From: Dyadobacter jiangsuensis
GTDB lineage: Bacteria; Bacteroidota; Bacteroidia; Cytophagales; Spirosomataceae
Assembly (NCBI RefSeq): GCF_003014695.1
Contig: NZ_PYAS01000003.1
Location: forward strand, 248,001-312,000
Direction: 5' to 3'
DNA length: 64,000 nucleotides
Shown piece after piece: positions 38,101 to 45,688 of the stretch (the first letter of the stretch is position 1; each line of letters starts with the position of its first letter). Below the pieces are notes generated by a model, which was not told where the DNA came from, did not search any database, and was given only the letters and a program-made list of their open reading frames with translations. Made by a program: the position numbers and the translations under genes.

Positions 38101-39938
38101 GCCAGCTGAACAGGGCGGTGATCAAATCGCGGATAGGTCCGTTGACGAACAACGAATTCAGCGCCGCCAACTGGTTTCAATATATTGTTAAACCGGCCTG
38201 GCTGGGCGTAAAGCTCACCGACGGCGTGCATTTGCTGCTGTACCGGAAAATGAAAGAAGCCGAACAGTGGCTTTTAAATCAAACCGCATACAAAGGACTT
38301 ACTCCTGCCGCACTGGGCAAGGCGCTCGGTTTTACGGCGGATACCCGTTACAGCGGTGCCAGGCTTTCGAAAGAGAAAGAGGCGCTGCACGGCTTTGGCC
38401 TTGCGATCGATATTCATGCCTATGCCAATCCCTGGATCGGGGCGGGCTGGATTCAATACGACAAAGAGCTGCTGAAAGAACGGGTCAGGATGATCCAGGC
38501 GCTTCGTAATGCGGCTGGCAATCAGTCGCTACCGGGTGCCAATATTTTCGAATACCTGCATTCGATTGCCCAGGCGCATGGCGATGATACGCGGGCCGTT
38601 CACCGGCAGCTGAAAACCCATAGCGACGAGTTCATCGATTACCTTCGCCGTAATGCCTCCGAACTGGCCTATTGGCGCGCATCGGCGACATTCAGCGGTA
38701 AGGTCGCGCTCAACGGTTTCCTGAACCTCCATACCGACCTCGTGTACGCGCTCAGGCAGGTAGCCGGGCTCGCGTGGGGCGCCACCGATTTCGGCCCGAG
38801 AGCCAGCGGGGATATTATGCACTTCGATCTCCGGACGATCGGGATAGGGCAGGTGATCTGTGAAAATATCGGCGGGTACGTCCCGGTAAGCGGCCACCCG
38901 ACCATTACCCACGAATACGTCGAAAGCGAACAATACGATATCCCCGTCAATGAAATGCGGCACCGGGAGGCCATGGATGAAGCGACATTTTATGGTATGG
39001 AAAGTGAATATGCCCAAACGGAGGACTACGAATCCGACGGCCCTGAATCGGAAGATCTTTACGGTGATATTGAAAATCAGGTAAGGGACATTTCGAAAGC
39101 AATTGCCCAAAACCGCCGTTATGCCGACTCGCTGGGCTGGGGAACGCATTATGACGCTATTAATGCGCTGCTGCTGCCGCTCACCGGCAATTCGAATGTC
39201 AGTCTGGGCGAAGAAGCCTTTGCCGAAGCGGTATCGCAATGGCAATTGCAGCAGGGTTTTTCCGAGTCCGGGGCCGACGGCATTATTGGCCCCCTCACAT
39301 GGGCGCGCATGAAAGCCGCGCTAGGCATTACCGACGCTCCGGCTCAGCCAACTCAGCCGGCAACACCAGGAAGCATATTCGATACCAACCGGCAACATGC
39401 ACAAAAGATCCTGGATATCGTGGCGGAGGGATTTGTGCAAACCAACCGGCAATTCGGCTCGAAAGACCAGCTCGAACGGATCGCCAGCGGTACACAAGTA
39501 CACCAGGTCAATCCAAAAACATCCGTCGTCAAAGTGCTGCTCGTCATCGCGCACATTTGCGAATGTGCCAAAGCCGCCAATTTCCGCGACATCGTGATCG
39601 GCAGTTTTATCCGGCAGCCCTCCAACGGCAAATGCACCGGGCATTGCGTCGGCAGGTGTATCGACATCAACTTCCGCGGAGGAAGCTTCGAATCCGGCGG
39701 GGCCGTGGATATGGTAGTCAATATCCTCACATACCTGACGACTCTTCCGGCAGCCTACAAAAAAGGGCTGGGCTTCGGCCTGCCGCTGCAAAGCGATTTC
39801 TTCGGTCGGAAAAACTTGAAAAAATTCAGCAGCGTAAGCAGTACCCTGCTGATCGATCCCCGGCTAAGTTCGCTTGTGCCGCAGCTGGGGTATGTGTTTC
39901 CTGATAATGATAATCATTTGCATATTCAGGTTGGTTGA
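35157..39938 (+). CDS. giant modular protein: PG-binding-like repeats, SH3, PD-(D/E)xK-like core, two M15-type peptidase sites
   Basis: This 1593-residue protein has no signal peptide. Four peptidoglycan-binding-like modules share a pattern ending DGxLGPxTWxAM (about 83-145, 165-228, 890-965 and 1319-1391). An SH3-like domain (about 254-318) ends GWIQKYYLA. A LysM-like stretch (about 335-370) precedes a hydrophobic helical region (about 447-640). Residues D707, E724 and K726 (GIDLIGF ... IEVKGG) fit a PD-(D/E)xK nuclease core. The first M15-type site is H1078-x6-D1085 (HGFGLAID) with H1222 (IMHFDLR). The second is H1496-x6-D1503 (HCVGRCID) with H1587 or H1589 (NHLHIQV) at the very end. It looks like a multi-activity effector attacking cell wall and DNA, but each activity is predicted from motifs only. 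Confidence 0.8.
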   Translation: MQSPFIDFVPETGSETGNEYESIDQMLAGAPIADFWLTDDEDLQSESSEAIIVDEEQDWDLQNLYSGEALLDEEVNLPKAIEWNDRYAAELRWSYFEIEINVLLGYPNSSPTQENFAYAVAEWQSGNDLHPADGMLGPSTWTAMLKTIIRQASFSGVNFKTAVVANEKLAKILGWEKFELEILKVLGFHNESPNQELFAKAVALWQPKLGFKGNMIDGRLGEKTWAAIRTFVLAEAEKSKKANAPAETAVNYTAYVKGNPGIYLHDKPSTAHKRNDVVYPHGERVTVIGFSTIASEQDWVKILTQKGQSGWIQKYYLATPDTSKAPESVTIKTPPGAYLVKKNDALDTLVKRFYPNYEIEIGNDRRTIIHAFSILNADGDALDYQGQSTTWWRNHVLDRDMAETRTIYETIRLKENRFIYFPNETYIKMLRDSRIVGVRPDWKNAAIVVGKSIVGFLEGIADGFIDSAIDTVKGLWDFIKSIFTGALFEQLYDLYKEFSELSLADAASAVWQVIKDIVGEKVDEIRSDLNAIDPRKKLYSIGKLVGWILFEVVIFILTSGASVPARFAAKFRKIEELLSKSAALMKIRKMVSAPALKKAINGFSKAQDYYAYIELSHAVFGTIDSIKEVSAAGMELIVPAADQEIDYEFEDWVEAEDVDLGLKTGGEAEELVREMLINDGMDLGGGVKVQMDHVIPGQYNGSGHGIDLIGFSVSGDRVRIYVIEVKGGRSPKLGMTLSGPQMSAQWIGNAIDKAFENDTLKKALIENFKFYKDVRTMADIKRLLLTRAERRLIVSKSIDPKVLESFRKALKNHRLRKVKLIVKETAELLDNLTGNAPAWAEEDEAGRRKPKLSLTHAGKTYSVLDPVTNKKCTTTNTSQITKAGIPFADIRAKLAQTVDLNAIREMLDAYNTSNAARAFDIITSATVADAVFTEAVHQFQIANYLAEVDQDGILGPSTFETLGFFEHKLKYPLNSAGFYGQGQLNRAVIKSRIGPLTNNEFSAANWFQYIVKPAWLGVKLTDGVHLLLYRKMKEAEQWLLNQTAYKGLTPAALGKALGFTADTRYSGARLSKEKEALHGFGLAIDIHAYANPWIGAGWIQYDKELLKERVRMIQALRNAAGNQSLPGANIFEYLHSIAQAHGDDTRAVHRQLKTHSDEFIDYLRRNASELAYWRASATFSGKVALNGFLNLHTDLVYALRQVAGLAWGATDFGPRASGDIMHFDLRTIGIGQVICENIGGYVPVSGHPTITHEYVESEQYDIPVNEMRHREAMDEATFYGMESEYAQTEDYESDGPESEDLYGDIENQVRDISKAIAQNRRYADSLGWGTHYDAINALLLPLTGNSNVSLGEEAFAEAVSQWQLQQGFSESGADGIIGPLTWARMKAALGITDAPAQPTQPATPGSIFDTNRQHAQKILDIVAEGFVQTNRQFGSKDQLERIASGTQVHQVNPKTSVVKVLLVIAHICECAKAANFRDIVIGSFIRQPSNGKCTGHCVGRCIDINFRGGSFESGGAVDMVVNILTYLTTLPAAYKKGLGFGLPLQSDFFGRKNLKKFSSVSSTLLIDPRLSSLVPQLGYVFPDNDNHLHIQVG

Positions 39939-39940
39939 GG

Positions 39941-40384
39941 TTAGGCCGCAGGATGGCCCTTCTCGTAATTCATTTTGGCTTTCTCATAAGCATAATCCAG
40001 GAACCCTTTCAGCTGCGGGTACGAATCCTCAGCAGGATTGACGATGCTTACCCAATACATTGTTCCGTAGAATGGATGGGGAAAGAGGGTATTGACTTCG
40101 GTGAAATCAATCCCGGAATCCACGTAGCCGCCGATTCCCGCTTTGGCAGGTATGGAAGCGAATAGCTGTTGAAACGTGGCTTTGTCGATACCGATATTGA
40201 GTCGGTAAAAGCCATCCCGGTTGAGATTAGATACACTGTCAAAGTCGTTGTCGCTCGTCACAATGGTGGCAAAAGGGAATTTCTCTTCATCCTTATACAT
40301 GAAGAAAAAATCGCCGCCGGCCTCTACATCGCGTACATTTTCAAATTCGCTTTTGATCCGGTCTCGGATAGTTGTCAATAACAT
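39941..40384 (-). CDS. DUF6194-like protein
   Basis: The protein is 147 residues, compact, with no signal or membrane segment. The pattern PFATIVTSDNDFDSVSNL and FPHPFYGTMYWVSIVNP is what I know from DUF6194-type proteins, small alpha/beta proteins of unknown role often encoded beside transcription factors. It is divergent from the HxlR regulator at 40497 (112 bases between), so that regulator is the likely controller. The stop codon lies 2 bases from that of the giant gene, which runs the other way. Confidence 0.65.
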   Translation of the reverse strand: MLLTTIRDRIKSEFENVRDVEAGGDFFFMYKDEEKFPFATIVTSDNDFDSVSNLNRDGFYRLNIGIDKATFQQLFASIPAKAGIGGYVDSGIDFTEVNTLFPHPFYGTMYWVSIVNPAEDSYPQLKGFLDYAYEKAKMNYEKGHPAA

Positions 40385-40496
40385 AGCCTGGTTGTTTGTT
40401 TAATGCGAAATTGCCGGCATACGGTTACTTTTGCAAGTAGTTATCCTTTTGTTCCTTGCGTACAAAAAGTAAAGTCTTGCTGAATTACAGGTTCTT

Positions 40497-40820
40497 ATGA
40501 TCGAAGAAAAAACGGAATTGCCCGGCGCTGAATGTCCGTTCCAGGCGGCGATGGACCTGATTTCAGGTAAATGGACGATGTCGATCATCAATACCCTGAT
40601 GGGAGGAACGATGCGGTTCAAGCAGTTGGAAAGGGCCGTGACGGGAATCAATACGCGGATGCTGGTAAAGGAATTGAAGCTCCTTGAATCCAAAGAACTC
40701 GTTCACAGGCAGGCATATGCCACAGTTCCCCCAACGGTGGAATACAGCCTTACCGAGAAGGGCAGGGCTTTGCAGCCGGTGATTGTGGCGGTACAGCAAT
40801 GGTCGGTCAGCCAGATGTGA
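40497..40820 (+). CDS. HxlR-family winged-helix regulator
   Basis: The protein is 107 residues. The HxlR pattern is complete: CPFQAAMDLISGKWTMSIIN, then MRFKQLERAVTGINTRMLVKE as recognition region, and VPPTVEYSLTEKGRAL as the wing. The Cys near residue 11 (AECPF) is the position some members use to sense electrophiles or oxidants. It is divergent from the DUF6194-like gene and probably regulates it. A hairpin terminator follows at 40829-40862. Confidence 0.92.
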   Translation: MIEEKTELPGAECPFQAAMDLISGKWTMSIINTLMGGTMRFKQLERAVTGINTRMLVKELKLLESKELVHRQAYATVPPTVEYSLTEKGRALQPVIVAVQQWSVSQM

Positions 40821-40828
40821 CGTAACTG

Positions 40829-40862
40829 TTTGTGCAACGCTCGTGCCGGAGCGCTGCACAAA
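40829..40862. terminator. hairpin between convergent genes
   Basis: TTTGTGCAACGCTC (40829-40842) pairs with GAGCGCTGCACAAA (40849-40862) over 14 positions with one mismatch and a 6-base loop. The A-rich and T-rich ends make it usable from both sides, between the HxlR gene and the gene ending at 40885. Confidence 0.65.
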
Positions 40863-40884
40863 TGCGGTTTGTTGAAATGCCGTT

Positions 40885-41670
40885 TTAGCTCAAATCAATC
40901 CCAGCGATAAAATCAGTCGCTTTCAAGCCCAGTTTGGCCTGAACCGCGTCGCGGACGGTTGCGTACGTGGTTTCATCCAGGGTACCCACGCGTGAGCAGA
41001 ATTCGAGGGTCGTCCGGCTGGTGGATGATTTGAAAAACAGGATCTGCTTGATCGTGTCCGAAGAGGTGATCAGGAACGTGCCCAGTTGAAGGGCGACCGT
41101 GTCGTTCACTTCCTTGGCAATCCCGATCTGGAATGCGCCTTTGGTGGCAGTATGCGTATTTTTTTCGAATGCGATGAATTTGCCGCTGGTATCGCTCAGG
41201 CCTTTGATCGCATCCAGCGTTTTGGTCACAAGCGGTACAAGCGCGGAGCCGCCGACGGCACTGGCCACGAGGTCGATGATGGCTTTGTCGACCTCGATGG
41301 TGGAACCCTCCGAGGTGAATGGCGTGAAACTCGCGGACTGGAAGGCCCAGCCGATGTTGCTCAGCACATTGACGAATTCATCATACCAGTCTTTGATCTG
41401 GTCTTCTTCAGGAAATTTCTTGTTGGCCGCCAGTTGCGCCAGGAGCACGGAATGCAGGACGTCCTGCCGCCGCTGGTCCGACACTTCCGATACAAACGAT
41501 ACCAGGCTTTTGTCGTTCATAAACGACTGCTCGACATTGGTTTGCGTGTCGATTTCGGTGCTGGTGAGATCTCTCGAGAGTATTTCGCGTTCGCTTTCGG
41601 TAATGAACGATTCTCTGGAATTTTGAAGTGCAAGTTCTTTAATGTACTGCTTTGGATCGATGGATTCCAT
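40885..41670 (-). CDS. protein of unknown function, 261 aa
   Basis: I do not recognise a named domain. The first 90 residues are helical and charged (SREILSRDLTS-like pattern, then DVLHSVLLAQLAANKKF and IKDWYDEFVNVLSNIGWAF). The second half is mixed, with IIDLVASAVGGSALVPLVTKT as a hydrophobic helix around residues 130-150 and beta-like strands after (FQIGIAKEVNDTVALQLGTF and KQILFFKSSTSRTTLEF). There is no signal peptide. It is divergent from the amidase-caspase gene at 41843, with 172 bases between them, so it may be a partner or immunity-like gene of the caspase cluster. That link is positional only. Confidence 0.65.
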   Translation of the reverse strand: MESIDPKQYIKELALQNSRESFITESEREILSRDLTSTEIDTQTNVEQSFMNDKSLVSFVSEVSDQRRQDVLHSVLLAQLAANKKFPEEDQIKDWYDEFVNVLSNIGWAFQSASFTPFTSEGSTIEVDKAIIDLVASAVGGSALVPLVTKTLDAIKGLSDTSGKFIAFEKNTHTATKGAFQIGIAKEVNDTVALQLGTFLITSSDTIKQILFFKSSTSRTTLEFCSRVGTLDETTYATVRDAVQAKLGLKATDFIAGIDLS

Positions 41671-41842
41671 TTGGGTGATAGTGTTAAAAGTTTACGGTAT
41701 TTCAGCGCTACGCACGGAGTGGAAAGATAGGATTATTTCTACGAAACCATTGAATAAATCATGAGGAAATTGTTTCATAATGCCTCCTGTTTTTGGTAAA
41801 TCGTCCCGTCTCTGCTTTTCCCAACCTTATTCCTCTTTTCCC

Positions 41843-44800
41843 ATGCGCTATGATACGCTCGCTGCCGACGAGGCGGCATTCAAAAACCGGACCGATTATA
41901 CGTTTACGCCATTTACGGTGCCCGTGGCAGGTGAAAACCTCTCATTGAAGGGAGTGTTCTGCAAACCCAATGGCCGTTCGGGATATTTCAACACGCCGGA
42001 GCCGCCGCATCCGAAGCAACGCATTGTGCTCCATTTCACGGCCGGTAACCTCAGCGGCGGCATTAATACGCTCACCACGCAGAACTTCCGGGTGTCAGTT
42101 CCGTTTGTGATTGCGCGGGACGGTACCATTTACCAGCTATTTCCGTCCAAAGACTGGTCGGGGCACATAGGTGCGGGCATTGGCAACGCGGGCACGGGCA
42201 ATGCGCAGGACAAGGTCACCATCGCGATCGAGATCATCAATTATGGTTATCTGGTTGAACGGGGCGCCAACCTTGAAACAATTTATTCGCGGCCCAAAGA
42301 AAATCCCGGCCGCATTGATTTGTACTGCCCGCTGACGCAGACCGAAGCATACCAGAAACTGAACCAGCCCTTCCGCGACCAGCGATACTATGCGTCCTAT
42401 ACCCAGAAACAATACGAGAGCCTGATTATCCTGCTGCGTTTTTTGACCAAGAAATACAATATTCCGCGCCAGTTTCTCAATGAACCGGTGCGGTACCAGG
42501 GCACGCAGGATGTACTTTCTTTTAAAGGCATTGTGTCCCACGTCAATTACCGCACCAGCGGAAAATGGGACCTCGGTCCGGCGTTCGACTGGCAGCAGGT
42601 GATCTCGGGCGTACAGGCACCGGCATACCAGCCCGCGAGCGCTACGCGTGAGGCTGTGGTTGCGCCAGAAGAGGGGCTTATTACCGACGAGGCGGCGCTT
42701 GAAACGCAATGGACGGAGCCCAGAGGCGTGGAAGTAGCCCCGCCGGAGGATTTCGAGTCGCATTTCAACAACGACGAGGGCGCGGTAGTGAAGCCGAATC
42801 TGTACGCATTGGTGGTGGGAATTGATGCTTATGAAGACCGGGTGGTACTGAATCAGAAAGTCGCTTTTCCAAAACTGAGGGGTTGCGTCGCGGACGCGAC
42901 AAAAGTCCGGCGGTATCTGGACAATGACACGTCGTTTGAACAAAAGCATATTCAGTTTCTGACCAATCAGCAGGCAACGAAAACGGAGATCGTGAAGGCC
43001 TTCCGGGAACTGGGTAAGGCGGGTAAAGACGATGTGATCGTGTTTTACTATTCGGGCCACGGCACGCAGGAGGTTGCAGATGTGGCCGTCTGGACGAGCG
43101 AACAGGATGGCAAACTGGAATGCCTGGTGAGCTATTACGATGAGAACCATGACAACGACTACCTCGTATCAGACAAGGAATTGCGGTATCTAATCAACGA
43201 GGTTTCAAAAACCGGCGCGCACATCACCGTGATCTCGGATTGCTGCCACTCCGGCGACAATACCCGCAATGCCGGACTGATCAAATCGACCTATGAACAG
43301 GTGATCGAACGCAGGATACCTTATGTTTTTCCGCAGCGGACCTGGGAAAAATTCATTTTCGGTGCTGAACTTTCTCCTGCCGATTTTGCCGGGAAACATA
43401 TCGATGCAGTACTTCCGCCGGCCAGGCACGTGAGCCTTTCGGCATGCGAGTCGGACGAATCGGCGGTGGAAGTAAGCGGCGAAGGGGTTTTTACCAAGTA
43501 CCTGCTCAAATCGCTGGAAGCTACCGGCGGGCAACTGTCGTATTCGGCATTGCATGGGCGCGTCAAACAGATGCTCAACAATGCCTTCGAGCAGACGCCG
43601 GTCATGTATATCCCGCCGGCATACCACCGTGAGCTTGCATTGAACAACGTATTCAACAAGCCCGGCGGAGCGGGCAACACTACCTATGCCGACGTAATCC
43701 GTGACGGTGCCGGAAACTGGGTGCTGCAACGCGGCGCCATTCACGGCATAGGACGCTCCACGAAAGGCATTACCGTAAGGGCCGATGAAAAAATTTATGA
43801 AGCCAAAGTAAGGTCGATCGGTGCTGATACCACCATCCTGGCATTCGACAATGCCGTTGAGTCGGAACTCGACACCTCCAAGGTTTACCAGGGCTATGTG
43901 GAAGGCTTGATGAGCCAGCAACTCAAAATTCATCTCAATAATGTGGATAATATCCTGACGGATAGTCTTTTGCTTACGGAAAAGCTCATGTCGGAAATCC
44001 CGGCTCAGGCCAGGCTGGAAGCGAAGGAGGCCGATGCCGACTATACCTTGTCGTTCCGGAACGGGCGTGCCGTTTTGACGAAGCCTTTTGATACTTTTCG
44101 TCCGGTTGTGGAGCAGATAGAGCTGGATTCGGAGGCTTTTGCGTCCGAATTGGTGAAGGACCTCAAACATATTTCCAACTGGCATTTTCTGAAAAATCTT
44201 CAAAATGATGCTGCCGTCGGTACGCCATTGCGGATCGAGGTGAGCGATGGCGATGGGCAGCCTATCGGGGCCGATAATGGTGTAGTAAGGCTGCATTACC
44301 AGCAAGTAGACGGCGAATGGAAAGGTAGCATCGGGATCAAAATCACGAATACGAGCAATCGCAAACTGTATTGCTGCTGTGTATTTCTGGATGCCGGATT
44401 CGGTGCCTCACTGGGCCTGCTGGATCCCATGGTTACCCCGCTGGATCCCGGTGCTTCCAAAGAGCTGAGTTACAATGGGCAAACGACCATCCCTATTTCG
44501 CTGGATACCTATGTACAGTTGTATAATTGGCCTAAAAATGCAGAATATCTGCAATTTATCGTCAGTGCGGAAGACCTCTCGAATATCGAGGAACTGACCC
44601 TTGAAAGCCTGCCGGCACCTTTCACGGTCGGCAAAAAGGGATCGACACGCGGCATTGGCGGAGGCGCGCGGGAAACCGACAAGAGTGTGGCGGCAAGCTG
44701 GTCGACGCAGCTGCTGACGTTGGAATATACCAACCCGGAATACAACATCATTGCTGAAAGAGACCTTGCGAGAATGCTGGAAGACGAGAACCTGGCCGAG

Positions 44801-45688
44801 TATGCTTTGGGTAATTATTTTGAGGTTAAAACCCGCCCGGATTTGCAGCCGGAATATCAGCTGAAACCCGATGTACAGCTGCGCCAAAGCGATGCGCACT
44901 TGGATGAAAAGGGCTTCATCCGTGACGGACTGTTGGACGTGGCGAATAAAACAGCGCGGCTGATCCGCAACTCCAAATACCGGATCATGCGCCTGAGATT
45001 TCCGAAAGCGCCCAAAATCGTGTCCGAGGGAGATTCCTGGTTTCAGCATCCATTGGTAGTCGACACGATCGATCACCTGTCGAAAATCTATCCGATCTTT
45101 TGCGTGGCGGCGGCGGGCGATACGCTCGCGAATTACGACCGGGAAGGAGAATGGCTGGAAGCCGTGGAAGACAAATCTCCGCGGTTCTTCCTGATCAGTG
45201 GTGGCGGAAACGATGTGCTGGGAGAGCAGTTCCGAAGCCATATCAAGCCCGGGCCTCATGCGACGGGATTGCAGCCACAGGATTACCTCGAAGCATCGCT
45301 CATTGCCGAACTGGATAATTTACAGGTGATTTACCGTAAAATGTTCAACGAGCTGTTTGCGTTACGACCTGATATTCACGCGCTTTGCCATGGCTACGAC
45401 TACATTACCCCTTTGGATAAAACCGACAAAGGCTGGCTGGGACGCTACATGATTGAAAAGGGTATGACGAGCCAGACCGACCGCAAAGGGGTGATCAGCT
45501 ACATTCTCAACGAGTTCAACGATCGCCTGCGTGCGGTCGCAGCCGAGTTCCCGAACGTGCACTACATCAACGCACGCGGACTCGTGGCCGACGACCAGTG
45601 GTATGACGAAATCCACCCGAACAAGCATGGCTTTCAGGCGGTTGCCGGTAGTTTTCTGAATGTGATCGATGGGCTGGTGGACAACTAA
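41843..45688 (+). CDS. amidase - caspase - SGNH hydrolase triple fusion
   Basis: This protein has 1281 residues from the ATG at 41843 (an in-frame ATG at 41780 would add 21). The N-terminal amidase_2 domain (about 1-255) has Zn ligands H64 (LHFTAGN) and H233 (VSHVNY) and the GKWDLGPAFDW block with D243, so it should cut the muramoyl-alanine bond. A caspase domain (about 318-560) has H406 (YYSGHG) and C468 (SDCCHSG). A beta-rich linker ends in a RGIGGG motif. The C-terminal SGNH hydrolase (about 1055-1281) has S1065 (GDSW), N1123 (GGGND), D1255 and H1258 (DEIHPNKHG). No signal peptide is seen, so the wall-active domain starts in the cytoplasm. It converges on the caspase-NACHT gene with a 4-base overlap. 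Confidence 0.93.
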   Translation: MRYDTLAADEAAFKNRTDYTFTPFTVPVAGENLSLKGVFCKPNGRSGYFNTPEPPHPKQRIVLHFTAGNLSGGINTLTTQNFRVSVPFVIARDGTIYQLFPSKDWSGHIGAGIGNAGTGNAQDKVTIAIEIINYGYLVERGANLETIYSRPKENPGRIDLYCPLTQTEAYQKLNQPFRDQRYYASYTQKQYESLIILLRFLTKKYNIPRQFLNEPVRYQGTQDVLSFKGIVSHVNYRTSGKWDLGPAFDWQQVISGVQAPAYQPASATREAVVAPEEGLITDEAALETQWTEPRGVEVAPPEDFESHFNNDEGAVVKPNLYALVVGIDAYEDRVVLNQKVAFPKLRGCVADATKVRRYLDNDTSFEQKHIQFLTNQQATKTEIVKAFRELGKAGKDDVIVFYYSGHGTQEVADVAVWTSEQDGKLECLVSYYDENHDNDYLVSDKELRYLINEVSKTGAHITVISDCCHSGDNTRNAGLIKSTYEQVIERRIPYVFPQRTWEKFIFGAELSPADFAGKHIDAVLPPARHVSLSACESDESAVEVSGEGVFTKYLLKSLEATGGQLSYSALHGRVKQMLNNAFEQTPVMYIPPAYHRELALNNVFNKPGGAGNTTYADVIRDGAGNWVLQRGAIHGIGRSTKGITVRADEKIYEAKVRSIGADTTILAFDNAVESELDTSKVYQGYVEGLMSQQLKIHLNNVDNILTDSLLLTEKLMSEIPAQARLEAKEADADYTLSFRNGRAVLTKPFDTFRPVVEQIELDSEAFASELVKDLKHISNWHFLKNLQNDAAVGTPLRIEVSDGDGQPIGADNGVVRLHYQQVDGEWKGSIGIKITNTSNRKLYCCCVFLDAGFGASLGLLDPMVTPLDPGASKELSYNGQTTIPISLDTYVQLYNWPKNAEYLQFIVSAEDLSNIEELTLESLPAPFTVGKKGSTRGIGGGARETDKSVAASWSTQLLTLEYTNPEYNIIAERDLARMLEDENLAEYALGNYFEVKTRPDLQPEYQLKPDVQLRQSDAHLDEKGFIRDGLLDVANKTARLIRNSKYRIMRLRFPKAPKIVSEGDSWFQHPLVVDTIDHLSKIYPIFCVAAAGDTLANYDREGEWLEAVEDKSPRFFLISGGGNDVLGEQFRSHIKPGPHATGLQPQDYLEASLIAELDNLQVIYRKMFNELFALRPDIHALCHGYDYITPLDKTDKGWLGRYMIEKGMTSQTDRKGVISYILNEFNDRLRAVAAEFPNVHYINARGLVADDQWYDEIHPNKHGFQAVAGSFLNVIDGLVDN

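Noticed and set aside
29653..39938. Type VI or contractile injection system structural genes
   Set aside because: No sheath, tube, baseplate, spike or AAA+ unfoldase pattern was found; only effector-like proteins are present.
43205..44305. Minus-strand open frame of over 1 kb inside the amidase-caspase-SGNH gene
   Set aside because: Antisense to the caspase coding sequence, whose active-site residues are clear.
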